Shown: positions 44,659 to 53,317 of the stretch, one piece after another
How positions within the stretch are numbered: position 1 is the first letter of the stretch
How the letters are laid out: each line of letters opens with the position of its first letter
Source: Neobacillus sp. Marseille-Q6967
GTDB taxonomy: Bacteria > Bacillota > Bacilli > Bacillales > Cytobacillaceae
NCBI RefSeq assembly: GCF_946151075.1
Contig: NZ_OX267715.1
Span: 2,333,881 to 2,397,880, forward strand
Reading direction: 5' to 3'
Length of the DNA stretch: 64,000 nucleotides
Made by a program: the position numbers and the translations under genes
The notes under the pieces: generated by a model
What the model saw: the letters and a program-made list of their open reading frames with translations, nothing else
Databases searched by the model: none
What the model was told of the DNA's origin: nothing

Positions 44659-44982
44659 TTTGTTCCTGCTTTCTATTTCTTTCTATGTATCAAGCATAAG
44701 TCTTTTTACTAATCTAGCTATCAATTAGAGTGACAGACTTAACATTTAATTTAAAATTGGAATCCTTTACATTATGTAGTATAACATCGGAATTTGTCAT
44801 CTTCTTAATAAAAACATTACAATTATATTTCAATTACAACAAAATGCGACATTTTCACTAAATTTTAACTAATTCGATGATATATAATAGTTTATTTTGT
44901 AAAAATTGGTCAATTATACCTTGAAAAGAACAAAAAAAGACCGAGTGCTCTCTGGTCCATGTTTTACAATATGAATTTCATC
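44659..44982. other. Upstream region of the NlpC/P60 gene
   Basis: 324 bp, AT-rich. On the minus strand TGTAAT-N5-TATAAT (44838-44822) followed by a further TGTAAT (44821-44816) resembles the WalR box TGTWAH-N5-TGTWAH with one mismatch. WalR controls cwlO in B. subtilis, so the match is plausible but weak. Confidence 0.35.
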
Positions 44983-45226
44983 CTAGCGTGCCTTTTTCAA
45001 TAGATCGGGTAAAATTTGCATAATAACTTTTAGTGGGTCACTTGCTTTTTGTGTTAAACAAAGCATAATACCACCTTCAATAGAGGCCGTCATCATTAGT
45101 GCAATGGAGTCTGCATTTTCTTTTGAAAAACCATCTTCTACTAACTTGCTTGAATATATCCTTTGCATTTTGAGGTAAAGGTCCGAACAGGCATTTCGGA
45201 CTGGTTCACTATTATTTTATTCAAAT
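44983..45226 (-). pseudogene. TetR-family regulator remnant, C-terminal part (copy A)
   Basis: The frame reads SEPVRNACSDLYLKMQRIYS, then LVEDGFSKENADSIALMM, TASIEGGIMLCLTQKASDPL, and ends PDLLKKAR. This is the ligand domain of an AcrR/TetR regulator. The N-terminal DNA-binding half is absent and a stop lies just upstream. A related remnant is at 49647-49829. Both are followed upstream by the same non-TetR sequence, so one duplicated segment explains both. Confidence 0.8.
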
Positions 45227-45380
45227 CAGTATAGAAATATCGGGCTGTTTCGGATATAGAGTATAGGAAAAGCAGGTTTCAGTCCTAAACACGATTGGCA
45301 AAATTGGAATAAAACTACTAAGGATTTATCCTGATATTCCTGATATATTATCTATTGTCGCTTCTGAAAAAAATCAATAA

Positions 45381-45780
45381 CCATGAAATGGTGAGTAGTC
45401 GCAGTTCCTTTACAGGAGCTGAGGAAAGTCCAGGCTCGCACAGTGCTGAGATGCCTGTAGTGTTCGTGCCATCTGCAAAGGTGGGCAGTCCATCATAGTT
45501 TGGACTGACGGCGGTGAAATCATGCTAAATCCTTCTGGATATGCTGAGAATAACCTGAAAGTGCCACAGTGACGATGCTTTTCTGGAAACGGAAAAGGTG
45601 GAACGGGTAAACCCCACGAGCGAGCAACCCAAATTTAGGTAGGGGCATCATCCTGCGGGAAATGAACCTAACGGATGAATCAACCAATGGTTGATAGATA
45701 GATGACTACTGCTTCTTGTACAAGGCTTGCTGCCGATTGGAGTACAGAAGTACAAAACCTGGCTTACATCCATTTCATGG
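45381..45780 (+). ncRNA. rnpB: RNase P RNA, Bacillus type (class B)
   Basis: P1 is a perfect 11-bp pair: CCATGAAATGG (45381-45391) with CCATTTCATGG (45770-45780). Conserved regions match B. subtilis rnpB: GAGGAAAGTCCAGGCTCGCA, GTGCTGAGATGCC-GTAGTGTTCGTGCC, TGAAAGTGCCACAGTGACGA, GTAAACCCC-CGAGCGAG, AACCCAAATTT-GGTAGGGG, GATAGATAGATGA and the 3' AACCTGGCTTACA. It matures the 5' ends of tRNAs. Its neighbours (TetR remnant, alcohol dehydrogenase) are not the gpsB context known from B. subtilis. Confidence 0.95.
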
Positions 45781-45803
45781 GCTTCCAATAAATTTCTTTA
45801 TGT

Positions 45804-45840
45804 AAAAAACAGGCCCTAGGGATGACTCCTAGGGCCTGTT
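45804..45840 (-). terminator. Strong hairpin between rnpB and the alcohol dehydrogenase gene
   Basis: A 13-bp perfect stem AACAGGCCCTAGG / CCTAGGGCCTGTT. The T tract is on the minus strand, protecting rnpB from convergent transcription. Confidence 0.85.
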
Positions 45841-45895
45841 GAACATTGCTTTGCATGATAAAGGTGTTATTTATAACCTTCCTTGATTACTATTG

Positions 45896-45930
45896 AAAGC
45901 ACTTGAAGAACTATCTCTTCAAGTGCTTTT
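45896..45930. terminator. Bidirectional terminator near the alcohol dehydrogenase end
   Basis: AAAGCACTTGAAGA / TCTTCAAGTGCTTT, a 14-bp perfect stem with T residues after it on the plus strand. Confidence 0.8.
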
Positions 45931-45998
45931 AGCTCTTTACCAGTTAATTCCTAGTATTAGAGAAAATTTTTGTTAGATAAGGAATATGATCAAAATCT

Positions 45999-47069
45999 TT
46001 AAACGGGCTGTTTAACTTCCCATTTATCAACTACTGTAACACCAAGGTTTTGAAAGGTGTCCATTTCAGTAAATATTTTTGGTGCTTCTTCTAATGAAAT
46101 GGTTTGAGTAACTAAGGACCCAGGTCGTAACTTACCTTTCTCAACCATTTCTAACATGTATGGATATCTTGATGGCTGCATACCAAGTGATCCTACAATT
46201 TGAATCTCTTTTTGAACAATAAGGTCAATTGGAAGAGGAATCATACCTTCTTCAGCTCTGGTTGTTAATCCAATTTGTAAATGCCTTCCTCTTTTCCGCA
46301 AACTATTAACGGAAGCTTGGCAGGTTTGAGTAATACCTAAAGCATCAATAGATACATGAGCTCCGCCCTTTGTTATTTCTTGGATTGCCTCAGGTACATT
46401 ATGACTCTTGGCATTTACTGTTGCTACAGCACCTAAACTTTTAGCGAATTCTAGTTTATCTTGTCCAATGTCAACTGCTATAACATTGGCACCCAGAGCA
46501 GTAGCAATTTGAACAGCCGACAAGCCAACTCCTCCGCATCCATGTACGGCAACCCATTCACCTGGTCTGACTTGAGCTTGGTCCGTTACACCATGAAAAG
46601 CAGTCATAAAGCGGCAACCCATTCCGGCGGCCTCAACAAAGCTTATATTTTCAGGAAGCATAATTAGATTTGTATCTGCATTCGGTACATGAGTATATCG
46701 ACCAAAGCCGCCCCATGAAGTAAATCCTGGCATTAGAATATTTTCGCAGATATTATGGTGACCGCTCTGACAATAAGGGCATGTCCCATCACCGATAGTA
46801 AATGGAACGATAACCCGGTCTCCACGTTTAAAGTTTTTTACGTTTTTTCCAACTTCCTCGATAACTCCAGTAAATTCGTGTCCTAAAACATGAGGAAGAG
46901 GGAGTTCGATTCCAATCCAATCCCAATCTCCTTGCCATGCATGCCAATCACTTCGGCATACTCCATTGGCTTCAACTTTTAATACAATTCCATCAGGTGT
47001 ACACTCTGGATCAGGCATTTCACGAACCACCAATGGTTTTTTAAATTCTTCTAAGACAAGTGCTTTCAT
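45999..47069 (-). CDS. Zinc-dependent alcohol dehydrogenase
   Basis: 356 residues, medium-chain dehydrogenase family. Catalytic zinc ligands C38 (GVCRSDWHAW) and the GHE motif near 64 are present. The structural-zinc region reads GTCPYCQSGHHNIC, giving three of the usual four cysteines. The NAD loop is GCGGVGLSA. It oxidises an alcohol or reduces an aldehyde. The gene has its own sigma-54 promoter and lies downstream of an AcoR-like activator, so it is inducible. A cre site just upstream adds catabolite control. Confidence 0.92.
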   Translation of the reverse strand: MKALVLEEFKKPLVVREMPDPECTPDGIVLKVEANGVCRSDWHAWQGDWDWIGIELPLPHVLGHEFTGVIEEVGKNVKNFKRGDRVIVPFTIGDGTCPYCQSGHHNICENILMPGFTSWGGFGRYTHVPNADTNLIMLPENISFVEAAGMGCRFMTAFHGVTDQAQVRPGEWVAVHGCGGVGLSAVQIATALGANVIAVDIGQDKLEFAKSLGAVATVNAKSHNVPEAIQEITKGGAHVSIDALGITQTCQASVNSLRKRGRHLQIGLTTRAEEGMIPLPIDLIVQKEIQIVGSLGMQPSRYPYMLEMVEKGKLRPGSLVTQTISLEEAPKIFTEMDTFQNLGVTVVDKWEVKQPV

Positions 47070-47124
47070 AAAGTAATTCCCCCTATCAATTTTTTGTTAA
47101 ATTAATGCTCTTCTCTTTTCTTAT

Positions 47125-47140
47125 TGCAAGATTCATGCCA
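47125..47140 (-). promoter_or_regulatory. Sigma-54 (SigL) promoter of the alcohol dehydrogenase gene
   Basis: TGGCATGAATCTTGCA on the minus strand matches TGGCAC-N5-TTGCA with one mismatch and correct GG-GC spacing. It is 56-71 bp upstream of the start codon. Confidence 0.88.
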
Positions 47141-47144
47141 AAAG

Positions 47145-47158
47145 TGATAACGTTTTCA
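47145..47158 (-). promoter_or_regulatory. CcpA cre site next to the sigma-54 promoter
   Basis: TGAAAACGTTATCA on the minus strand fits the cre consensus TGWAANCGNTNWCA at all positions. It lies 4 bp upstream of the -24 element. Confidence 0.82.
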
Positions 47159-47271
47159 AATCTCTATTTAATTTTTATTTAACAGGTCCTAATGTTCAGG
47201 AATAATTAGGGTTTTAAATTTGTTTTTAAATAAGCAATCTTATATAATCGGCTGTTCAAATTAACAAAAAA

Positions 47272-47328
47272 TGTCCCAAATTGTATCAAATGTATCACTC
47301 AATTGATACACTGACACAAAATGGGACA
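47272..47328. promoter_or_regulatory. Nested palindrome: activator site and terminator
   Basis: The centre is TGTATCACTCAATTGATACA (47291-47310), a 7-bp inverted repeat. It is enclosed by TTGTATCA / TGACACAA and then by TGTCCCA / TGGGACA. It lies about 165 bp upstream of the sigma-54 promoter, the distance expected for an enhancer site. It also immediately follows the activator gene's stop codon and precedes a T run, so the same DNA can end that transcript. Confidence 0.75.
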
Positions 47329-47331
47329 CTT

Positions 47332-49272
47332 CTATTTTAAATTGAAACGTTCCAGCCTTCTGTATAAGGTGCTTCTAGATATATTTAATTTCTTGGCAGC
47401 CTTACTATAGTTGTAGTCACATTTCATTAACACATCAAGTATGGACTGCTTTTGTATATCCTCCTTTTTAGCCTCAAAAGTTTCTACCAATCGTGCTTCT
47501 CCATGATGTCCTTTGATTTCATCAGGAAGTGAGTCAAGGCTAAGAACCCCTGTTGTACACCAATTGAGGGATCTTTCAATTACATTTTGGAGTTCGCGGA
47601 CATTGCCAGGCCATTCATATTTTTCAATTGCCTTCTTATAAGAGGGGGAAATGGAATCTATATTTTTTGGGATTTTTCTAGTATAGAGTTTTATAAAATA
47701 AGAGGCTAAAAGAAAAATATCTTCTTCCCTTTGGCGTAAACTAGGAATATGAATAGGAAGTACATTCAGGCGAAAATAAAGATCTTCACGGAAATTCCCT
47801 TTTCGAACCTCTTCTCTTAAGTTTTTATTGGTAGCAGCAATAATTCTGACGTCTACAGGAATAACCTTATGGTCCCCAATTCGACTAATTTCCCTATTCT
47901 GCAGGACTCTTAAAAGAAGTACTTGCATATCCAGAGACATTTCTCCAATTTCATCAAGAAAAATCGTTCCGCCATCAGCCAACTCAAACTTCCCGGAATT
48001 CCCTCCTTTTCTCGCACCTGTAAAGGCTCCTTCAGCGTATCCAAATAATTCACTTCCCAGCAAATCTCTGGGAATCGCTCCGCAATTTATTGCAATGAAA
48101 GGCATGCTACGCCGATCACTTTCATTGTGGATTGCCTGAGCAAACAAATCTTTCCCTGTACCACTCTCGCCCAAAAGTAATACGTTTGAAGGTGAATAAG
48201 AGGCTGCCTTGGCTTCTTTAATACTGTTTAAAAATAGTTGATTTTCACCAATGATTTCCCTAAAAGTAATATTCGCTTGGTTTCCAGTAAAGTGGTTGAC
48301 TAGTTGCCGTACTTTTTGAATTTCCTGAAAGGTCAGTAGAGATGCAATTTGTTTCTCTCCTTGATAAACGGGCTGGCTATTCAACAATACATGTCTTCCA
48401 TTTGCTCCTCCCTTTAGTTTTAGTTGAATGTCTCCATCTTTGACATCCAACCTATTTGCACCATTTTGGAATATTTTGTTCTCAAACACTTCATAAATTT
48501 TTTTATCGATAATATCCTCTTCTTTTAGCTGAAGCATATTCTGTAAGGTTTTATTAGCCTGGTTTATTTCTCCCTGTTGATTAACGAGAATAATGCCGGA
48601 TGTGAGAGCATTCATAGTTGCTTCCAAGTAACTTTTCATTAATTCATTTCTTCTAACCTTTTCTTGCAAATTCATAAGGCTTTCTACTGCTTTTGCAGTC
48701 GACACCACCATTCCCAAGGTGTGCCGATGTACTTTCTCATAAGGGCCGGCCATGTTCAAAACACCCATTAATTTTCCATCCGTCCCGAAAATAGGTGATG
48801 CCGAGCAAGTCCATTCCTGGCAAACCTTCATATAATGTTCATGATGAAATACTTGAAGCGGGGATTCTTCTTTAATACATGTGCCTATTGCGTTCGTGCC
48901 AACCGCCTCTTCACTCCAATCAGCACCTTCAATAAAAGAGATTTTTTGTGCTTTTTTTAAGGTATCCTCATCCCCAATGGTTTTCAGTAATAGTCCCTTG
49001 TTATCACAAATAACCACCATAAACCCAGTACCTTCAACTAACCGGTATATATCCCTCATTAAAGGAAGAGTGGTATTAATCAACCCCTCATTATGTATCA
49101 CACTTTGCTGCCATAACTCTTTATACACCTTGCCTTTTTTCCAATCAGGATTCACTTGGTTTTCCTTGGAACGGAGCAATGATTGGTGAATCATATCCGA
49201 AAAAGTCGTTTCTGCTGTATGTTGACTAAAAAAGAATGTACCAGTTTTTATTAACTCGATTGTGTTTTCCAC
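47332..49272 (-). CDS. Sigma-54-dependent activator, AcoR-like
   Basis: 646 residues from the GTG at 49272 (8 nt after AAGGAG); the frame extends three codons. N-terminal GAF-type sensor (about 60-200), PAS domain (about 215-330), AAA+ domain with Walker A GESGTGKD and sigma-54 contact loop GAFTGA, then a Fis-type HTH (YNYSKAAKKLNISRSTLYRRLERF). It senses a small molecule and opens the sigma-54 promoter of the next gene. The AcoR family responds to acetoin and other small alcohols or ketones. Confidence 0.94.
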   Translation of the reverse strand: MENTIELIKTGTFFFSQHTAETTFSDMIHQSLLRSKENQVNPDWKKGKVYKELWQQSVIHNEGLINTTLPLMRDIYRLVEGTGFMVVICDNKGLLLKTIGDEDTLKKAQKISFIEGADWSEEAVGTNAIGTCIKEESPLQVFHHEHYMKVCQEWTCSASPIFGTDGKLMGVLNMAGPYEKVHRHTLGMVVSTAKAVESLMNLQEKVRRNELMKSYLEATMNALTSGIILVNQQGEINQANKTLQNMLQLKEEDIIDKKIYEVFENKIFQNGANRLDVKDGDIQLKLKGGANGRHVLLNSQPVYQGEKQIASLLTFQEIQKVRQLVNHFTGNQANITFREIIGENQLFLNSIKEAKAASYSPSNVLLLGESGTGKDLFAQAIHNESDRRSMPFIAINCGAIPRDLLGSELFGYAEGAFTGARKGGNSGKFELADGGTIFLDEIGEMSLDMQVLLLRVLQNREISRIGDHKVIPVDVRIIAATNKNLREEVRKGNFREDLYFRLNVLPIHIPSLRQREEDIFLLASYFIKLYTRKIPKNIDSISPSYKKAIEKYEWPGNVRELQNVIERSLNWCTTGVLSLDSLPDEIKGHHGEARLVETFEAKKEDIQKQSILDVLMKCDYNYSKAAKKLNISRSTLYRRLERFNLK

Positions 49273-49646
49273 GCTGCACACTCCTTCTAAAATTATTTTT
49301 CAAGAAACAATAAGTTAGATTGAAACAAAACAAAAATATCCAATCATTAAGTATTTCAATCCATTAAATATTTCCATTTTATCACATTTTCTAACTATTC
49401 GGAAAAATAATAAAGGTAAGATTTATTCAATTATCTCGGGGGCTCATCTATGGAAAAAACTATTGAGAAAAAGATAGAGGAAAGGTAAATGGCACCATTA
49501 AGGTACCATCCTTTAAAAGAGAACCAAGTCCCCCTTGGTCTTTGTATAAAGGAAATCCTGAAAAATTGAAAAGGATTCTTTTGTAGAATTTAGAAAATCT
49601 TTCATGTAAAGTTGGCAGGACTTCGTGGGAAATCGTGCTAACCTGA
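49273..49646. other. Intergenic region upstream of the activator gene
   Basis: 374 bp. It contains a small hairpin (ACCAAG-TCCCC-CTTGGT near 49523-49539) and AT-rich DNA. I see no gene or clear promoter. Confidence 0.5.
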
Positions 49647-49829
49647 TTAAACCTTTTTCAATAGGTCGGGTAATACGTGCGAAAGGATTTTTAGGGGATC
49701 ACTAGCTCTTTGTGTTAAACAAAGCATAATTCCACCTTCAATAGAGGCAGTCATCATGAGAGTAATGGAATTAGAAGTTTCTTTCGAAAAACGCATGACT
49801 CCAAAGATGAGAATCATGAACTCAGTCAT
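49647..49829 (-). pseudogene. TetR-family regulator remnant, C-terminal part (copy B)
   Basis: The frame contains FSKETSNSITLMMTASIEGG, IMLCLTQRASDPLKI and ends LPDLLKKV, closely related to copy A at 44983. Less of the TetR ligand domain remains. The upstream stretch (about 49830-49895) matches that of copy A: CAAATCAG...GAGCTGTTTCGGATATAAAG then TATAGGAAAAGCAGG. The DNA-binding domain is absent. Confidence 0.8.
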
Positions 49830-49884
49830 TATTTAATTCAAATCAGAAAAGAAATTTCGAGCTGTTTCGGATATAAAGTATAGG

Positions 49885-49914
49885 AAAAGCAGGGGTCAGC
49901 TCCCCCGCTTTTTG
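49885..49914 (+). terminator. Terminator-like hairpin
   Basis: AAAAGC-A-GGGG and CCCC-C-GCTTTTT around TCAGCT. No plus-strand gene precedes it; A residues on the other side would also let it serve the minus strand. Confidence 0.6.
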
Positions 49915-50062
49915 ATATTAGATCAAATATATTTTTTACATATTATGACCCATACTTGGCATTTCTGAAACGATGGTTGGATCAACCATTCCAGCAATCA
50001 TAGCTACGTGTGCAAATAGATGTAGAAACTGTGATAAAAACATGACAAAAAAGGCATTACAT

Positions 50063-50091
50063 AAAAAACCTCCAAATATACTACTTGGAGG
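50063..50091 (-). terminator. Terminator of the FAH-family gene
   Basis: CCTCCAA and TTGGAGG with an 8-9-nt loop, then TTTTTT on the minus strand. Confidence 0.85.
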
Positions 50092-50123
50092 CTGAATGTT
50101 CCATTATTAACCTGTTACACGCT

Positions 50124-50759
50124 TTAATATAGTTTGATAAAACATTCACCAAGAACCGAATTCCCCCATAGTAATGTTAAATGATCTTTGTCCATTACGG
50201 GTCCAACACCTTCAGGGGTACCTGTAAAGATCAAATCCCCTTCTCCTAATCCAAAGTTTAACGCTGTGAAATCTATTATTGTCTGCAAATCAAAAATCAT
50301 ATTTTTGATATTACCTTGCTGTACCTTCTCCTGATTTTTAAGAAGAGAAAAGTCTATCTCCTTTACTTCTTCTGATCCAGGAAATGGAATAAAGCTACTT
50401 ACAAGGGCTGAATTAGGAAAACCTTTTGCTAATAACCACGGCTGCCCTTTTTTCTTGAGTTCACTCTGAACATCCCTGAGTGTAAAATCAATGCCAACCG
50501 CCATACTTTCTACTATTTCATCTACTTTTATCCCCTTTTCATAGGGTTTACCAATCATGAGGACAATTTCTGTTTCAAAATGAATCGATCCACGATTACT
50601 AGGGAGTAAAACTTCCTTACCAGCAGCTGCTTTTACCAAGGCATGAGTAGGTTTGGAAAATAGCATCGGGAAAGTAGGCACTTCATTTTGTAATTCCTTG
50701 GCATGAGCTGCATAGTTTCGACCAACGCAATAGATGTTATTAACCTTTTTCAAGACCAT
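50124..50759 (-). CDS. Fumarylacetoacetate hydrolase family protein
   Basis: 211 residues, single-domain type. The metal ligands sit in HFETEIVL (ExE motif, about 75-80) and in the later Asp; GRNYAAHAKE and TGTPEGVGPV are family motifs. Members include acylpyruvate hydrolases, oxaloacetate decarboxylases and isomerases of aromatic meta-cleavage. No pathway neighbours, so the substrate is open. Confidence 0.9.
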   Translation of the reverse strand: MVLKKVNNIYCVGRNYAAHAKELQNEVPTFPMLFSKPTHALVKAAAGKEVLLPSNRGSIHFETEIVLMIGKPYEKGIKVDEIVESMAVGIDFTLRDVQSELKKKGQPWLLAKGFPNSALVSSFIPFPGSEEVKEIDFSLLKNQEKVQQGNIKNMIFDLQTIIDFTALNFGLGEGDLIFTGTPEGVGPVMDKDHLTLLWGNSVLGECFIKLY

Positions 50760-50826
50760 CCCTCATTCTACAGTAAGTTATTTTGATTCAAATTTTACTC
50801 TTCCTACCACTATCCTGCAAGGAAAG

Positions 50827-51083
50827 ATGATTGAAAGAATCTGTGAACTTCATTTGAAAACCGAGAAGCTAGAATCTTTGTTAGAGGAAATTTTCGGTGA
50901 GTATCGTATCAAGAATCCGAATGGGAAAATTAACAGCGCATTGTATTGCGAAAAGGCCATAAAGACCATACTAGAAGCGGAGAAAAACGGTAAACATTCT
51001 AAAAGCCAAAGAAAGAATCCATGTCTGATCGGGTGGAACGTCTGATTCTGGAAGGGAAAATTGTATTACAGGAGGAATCGCAA
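50827..51083 (+). pseudogene. Frameshifted small phage-type gene upstream of the helicase-loader gene
   Basis: The frame from ATG 50827 (SD AAGGAAAG) gives about 72 residues starting MIERICELHLKTEKLESLLE and ends at 51045. In another frame from about 51007, KPKKESMSDRVERLILEGKI continues to a TGA that overlaps the next ATG (ATGA), the expected end of a coupled gene. A single frameshift near 51000 would join the two. The product is not recognised; it seems helical and charged. Confidence 0.5.
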
Positions 51084-51424
51084 TGACCAAGGATGAGGTA
51101 GTCAAACTATTAGTACTCATTGAATCGGTTTATTCACACTGTGTCATCAAGGACGATACGATTCAACAATGGTTCCAATTCTGTTCTGAAATGGATTATG
51201 GGAAGGTGATGGCGAAGCTAAAAAACCACATTAGAAAAAGTCCTTTTCCACCTGCGATTTCTGATATTGCTGTTTTCCTCTTTGAAGAAGAAGAAGATTT
51301 TCCAGCAACGTTACAGGAATGGATGAAGAAAGGACGGGAGAGAATTGAACGCGAACATAACCATGCGAAACAAATTCCAATACCTGACTGGCTTAGGGAA
51401 TATTCAACAAGAAGATCTTTTTGA
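51083..51424 (+). CDS. G39P-like phage helicase loader/inhibitor
   Basis: 113 residues with an AGGAGG SD. LVLIESVYSHCVIKDDTIQQWFQFCSEMDYGKVMAKLKNHIRKSPFPPAISDI fits the Inhibitor_G39P family of phage SPP1, whose members bind a DnaB-type helicase and load it at the phage origin. The basic C-terminus (IPIPDWLREY) is also typical. It is not inside a prophage here: the genes beside it are a frameshifted ORF, a possible helicase fragment and the ger operon. Confidence 0.72.
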   Translation: MTKDEVVKLLVLIESVYSHCVIKDDTIQQWFQFCSEMDYGKVMAKLKNHIRKSPFPPAISDIAVFLFEEEEDFPATLQEWMKKGRERIEREHNHAKQIPIPDWLREYSTRRSF

Positions 51425-51590
51425 AGCGAAAAGCGTTCTTTCAGGCGCGGTCTTTCTTGCTCCTGAGCTGATTCATAAAATCACTTTAGAGTCATGCAAA
51501 AAAAATTATCAAATGAATCTGTCATTTCAGCAAGAAATGGATATATTACCATTTATGGTGAGAGGATATATACATAAACATTGGTCTTGA
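51390..51590 (+). pseudogene. Possible remnant of a DnaB-type replicative helicase N-terminus
   Basis: The frame contains NIQQEDLFEAKSVLSGAVFL and then APELIHKI, reminiscent of the EAExSVLGAIFLxPELI start of DnaB helicases, directly after a helicase-loader gene as in SPP1-like phages. The rest (to HKHWS at 51590) does not look like DnaB and the helicase body is missing. Start unclear; it overlaps the loader gene end. Confidence 0.35.
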
Positions 51591-51601
51591 GGAGGATGGC
51601 A

Positions 51602-53290
51602 ATGAAAACTCGTACACCCATCCCTTTTAAAAAATTTGTACAAGATAAACACGAAGAAAAATTAAAAAAACAATTAAAAAATCAGGGTCAAATTGAAACA
51701 CTGAGCCAAGATCAAAAACAAGAACAGGTGCAGGAGCAAGATTCAGCTCAAAACAAATACCAATCTTCACAAACCAAAGAAACCATTCTTATATCTTCAG
51801 ACCTAAAGTCGAATATAGAATATATTAAGAAAACAGTAGGAAATAGTTCAGATATTGTCATAAGGGAATTTCAAGCGGGTCAAAAGGGTGAAATAAAGAT
51901 TAGCATCATTTTTACTGATGGATTAACGAAATCAGATGAGCTTCAAGATTTTGTACTTAACACACTAATGATTGAAATACGAAATGCAGATCTAAGCACA
52001 ATGGATATGGATCCATCAAACCTATTTAATTTAATCAAGAACCATTCTCTTCCTGTTGCAGGTGTAAGTGATATTACTGATTTTCAGAACCTTTTTCTCA
52101 AGTTGTTATCAGGAGATTCTATTCTTTTATTGGATGGTTGTTCAAAGGCGATTTCTATCAGTTTAAGACATTGGGCTGACCGCGGTGTAAGTGAACCTTC
52201 CTCACAGACTGTTGTTAGAGGTCCAAAGGATGGATTTACAGAAACGCTCCGAAAAAATACTGCACTAGTACGACGTAGAATAAAAGATCCGAATCTATGG
52301 ATTGAAACACACCAAATCGGGACAAAGACACAAACAGACGTTTCGATCATGTATTTAAAAGGTGTTGCCAATGATAAAACCATTGCAGAAGTACAACGTC
52401 GGTTAAATCAAATCAGCATCGATGCGATTCTTGAAAGTGGTTATATTGAAGAGCTTATCCAAGATGAGGCCTACTCTCCTTTTCCAACCGTTTATAATAC
52501 AGAACGTCCGGATGCAGTAGCTGCTGCAATATTAGAAGGCAGGATTGCGATTCTTGTTGACGGAACACCATTTGTCCTAGTTGTACCTGCACTTTTTGTG
52601 CATTTTCTCCAAGCAAGTGAAGATTATTATCAACGGGCGGATATTGCAACATTAATTCGATTACTTCGGTATCTTTCATTTTTCCTAGCCTTATTGACTC
52701 CATCACTCTATATTGCAGTTACAACTTTTCATCAAGAAATGCTGCCTACACAACTACTCATTAGTTTGGCCTCACAGAGAGAGGGTGTTCCCTTTCCTGC
52801 CCTTGTCGAAGCTATAATGATGGAAATAACGTTTGAAATCTTACGTGAGGCAGGGGTGCGATTACCTAGGGCAGTAGGTTCGTCTATTTCCATAGTGGGG
52901 GCATTAGTAATTGGCCAAGCAGCCGTAGAGGCTGGGATTATTTCTGCAACTATGGTCATCATCGTTTCCTTAACAGCCATTAGCAGCTTTGTGTCACCGA
53001 ACTTTAATATGTCCATTTCCGTTCGGATTCTTCGCTTTTTGTTTATGTTACTTGGTGCTTCGTTTGGATTATTTGGAATTATCTTAGGACTTATTGTGAT
53101 GGTCCTTCATCTAAACAGTTTACGATCCTTTGGGGTCCCCTATTTAGCTCCTTTTGCACCATTTATTTTAATGGATCAAAAAGACAGCATCATTCGGATG
53201 CCACATTGGTCTTTATTTTCACGGCCTCGTTTGATTAGTCAAAAAGACATAAAAAGAGAAGATACTCCTTCACCGAAACCATCTAATTAA
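51602..53290 (+). CDS. Spore germinant receptor subunit A (GerA family)
   Basis: 562 residues from the ATG at 51602 (GAGGAGG, 6-nt spacing); the frame extends seven codons. A hydrophilic N-terminal region (charged and Gln-rich, about 10-75) leads to the two globular subdomains that hold the ligand site, then about five membrane helices (about 315-530) with REGVPFPALVEAIMMEITFEILREAGVRLPRAVG, the family signature. It works in the spore inner membrane with the B and C subunits to sense germinants. Confidence 0.95.
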   Translation: MKTRTPIPFKKFVQDKHEEKLKKQLKNQGQIETLSQDQKQEQVQEQDSAQNKYQSSQTKETILISSDLKSNIEYIKKTVGNSSDIVIREFQAGQKGEIKISIIFTDGLTKSDELQDFVLNTLMIEIRNADLSTMDMDPSNLFNLIKNHSLPVAGVSDITDFQNLFLKLLSGDSILLLDGCSKAISISLRHWADRGVSEPSSQTVVRGPKDGFTETLRKNTALVRRRIKDPNLWIETHQIGTKTQTDVSIMYLKGVANDKTIAEVQRRLNQISIDAILESGYIEELIQDEAYSPFPTVYNTERPDAVAAAILEGRIAILVDGTPFVLVVPALFVHFLQASEDYYQRADIATLIRLLRYLSFFLALLTPSLYIAVTTFHQEMLPTQLLISLASQREGVPFPALVEAIMMEITFEILREAGVRLPRAVGSSISIVGALVIGQAAVEAGIISATMVIIVSLTAISSFVSPNFNMSISVRILRFLFMLLGASFGLFGIILGLIVMVLHLNSLRSFGVPYLAPFAPFILMDQKDSIIRMPHWSLFSRPRLISQKDIKREDTPSPKPSN

Positions 53291-53317
53291 CAAGGGAACC
53301 ATGAGAGAGGTAATAAA

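Noticed and set aside
44816-44838. WalR box upstream of the NlpC/P60 gene
   Set aside because: Only a one-mismatch match in very AT-rich DNA, where TGTAAT occurs by chance; mentioned in the region entry but not called as a site.
45290-45380. Promoter for rnpB
   Set aside because: No -35/-10 pair at a sensible distance from the 5' end; several AT-rich hexamers but none convincing.
49936-50043. 35-residue minus-strand frame beginning MFLSQFLHLFAHVA
   Set aside because: No Shine-Dalgarno; it could be the tail of a lost membrane protein gene but I cannot support it.
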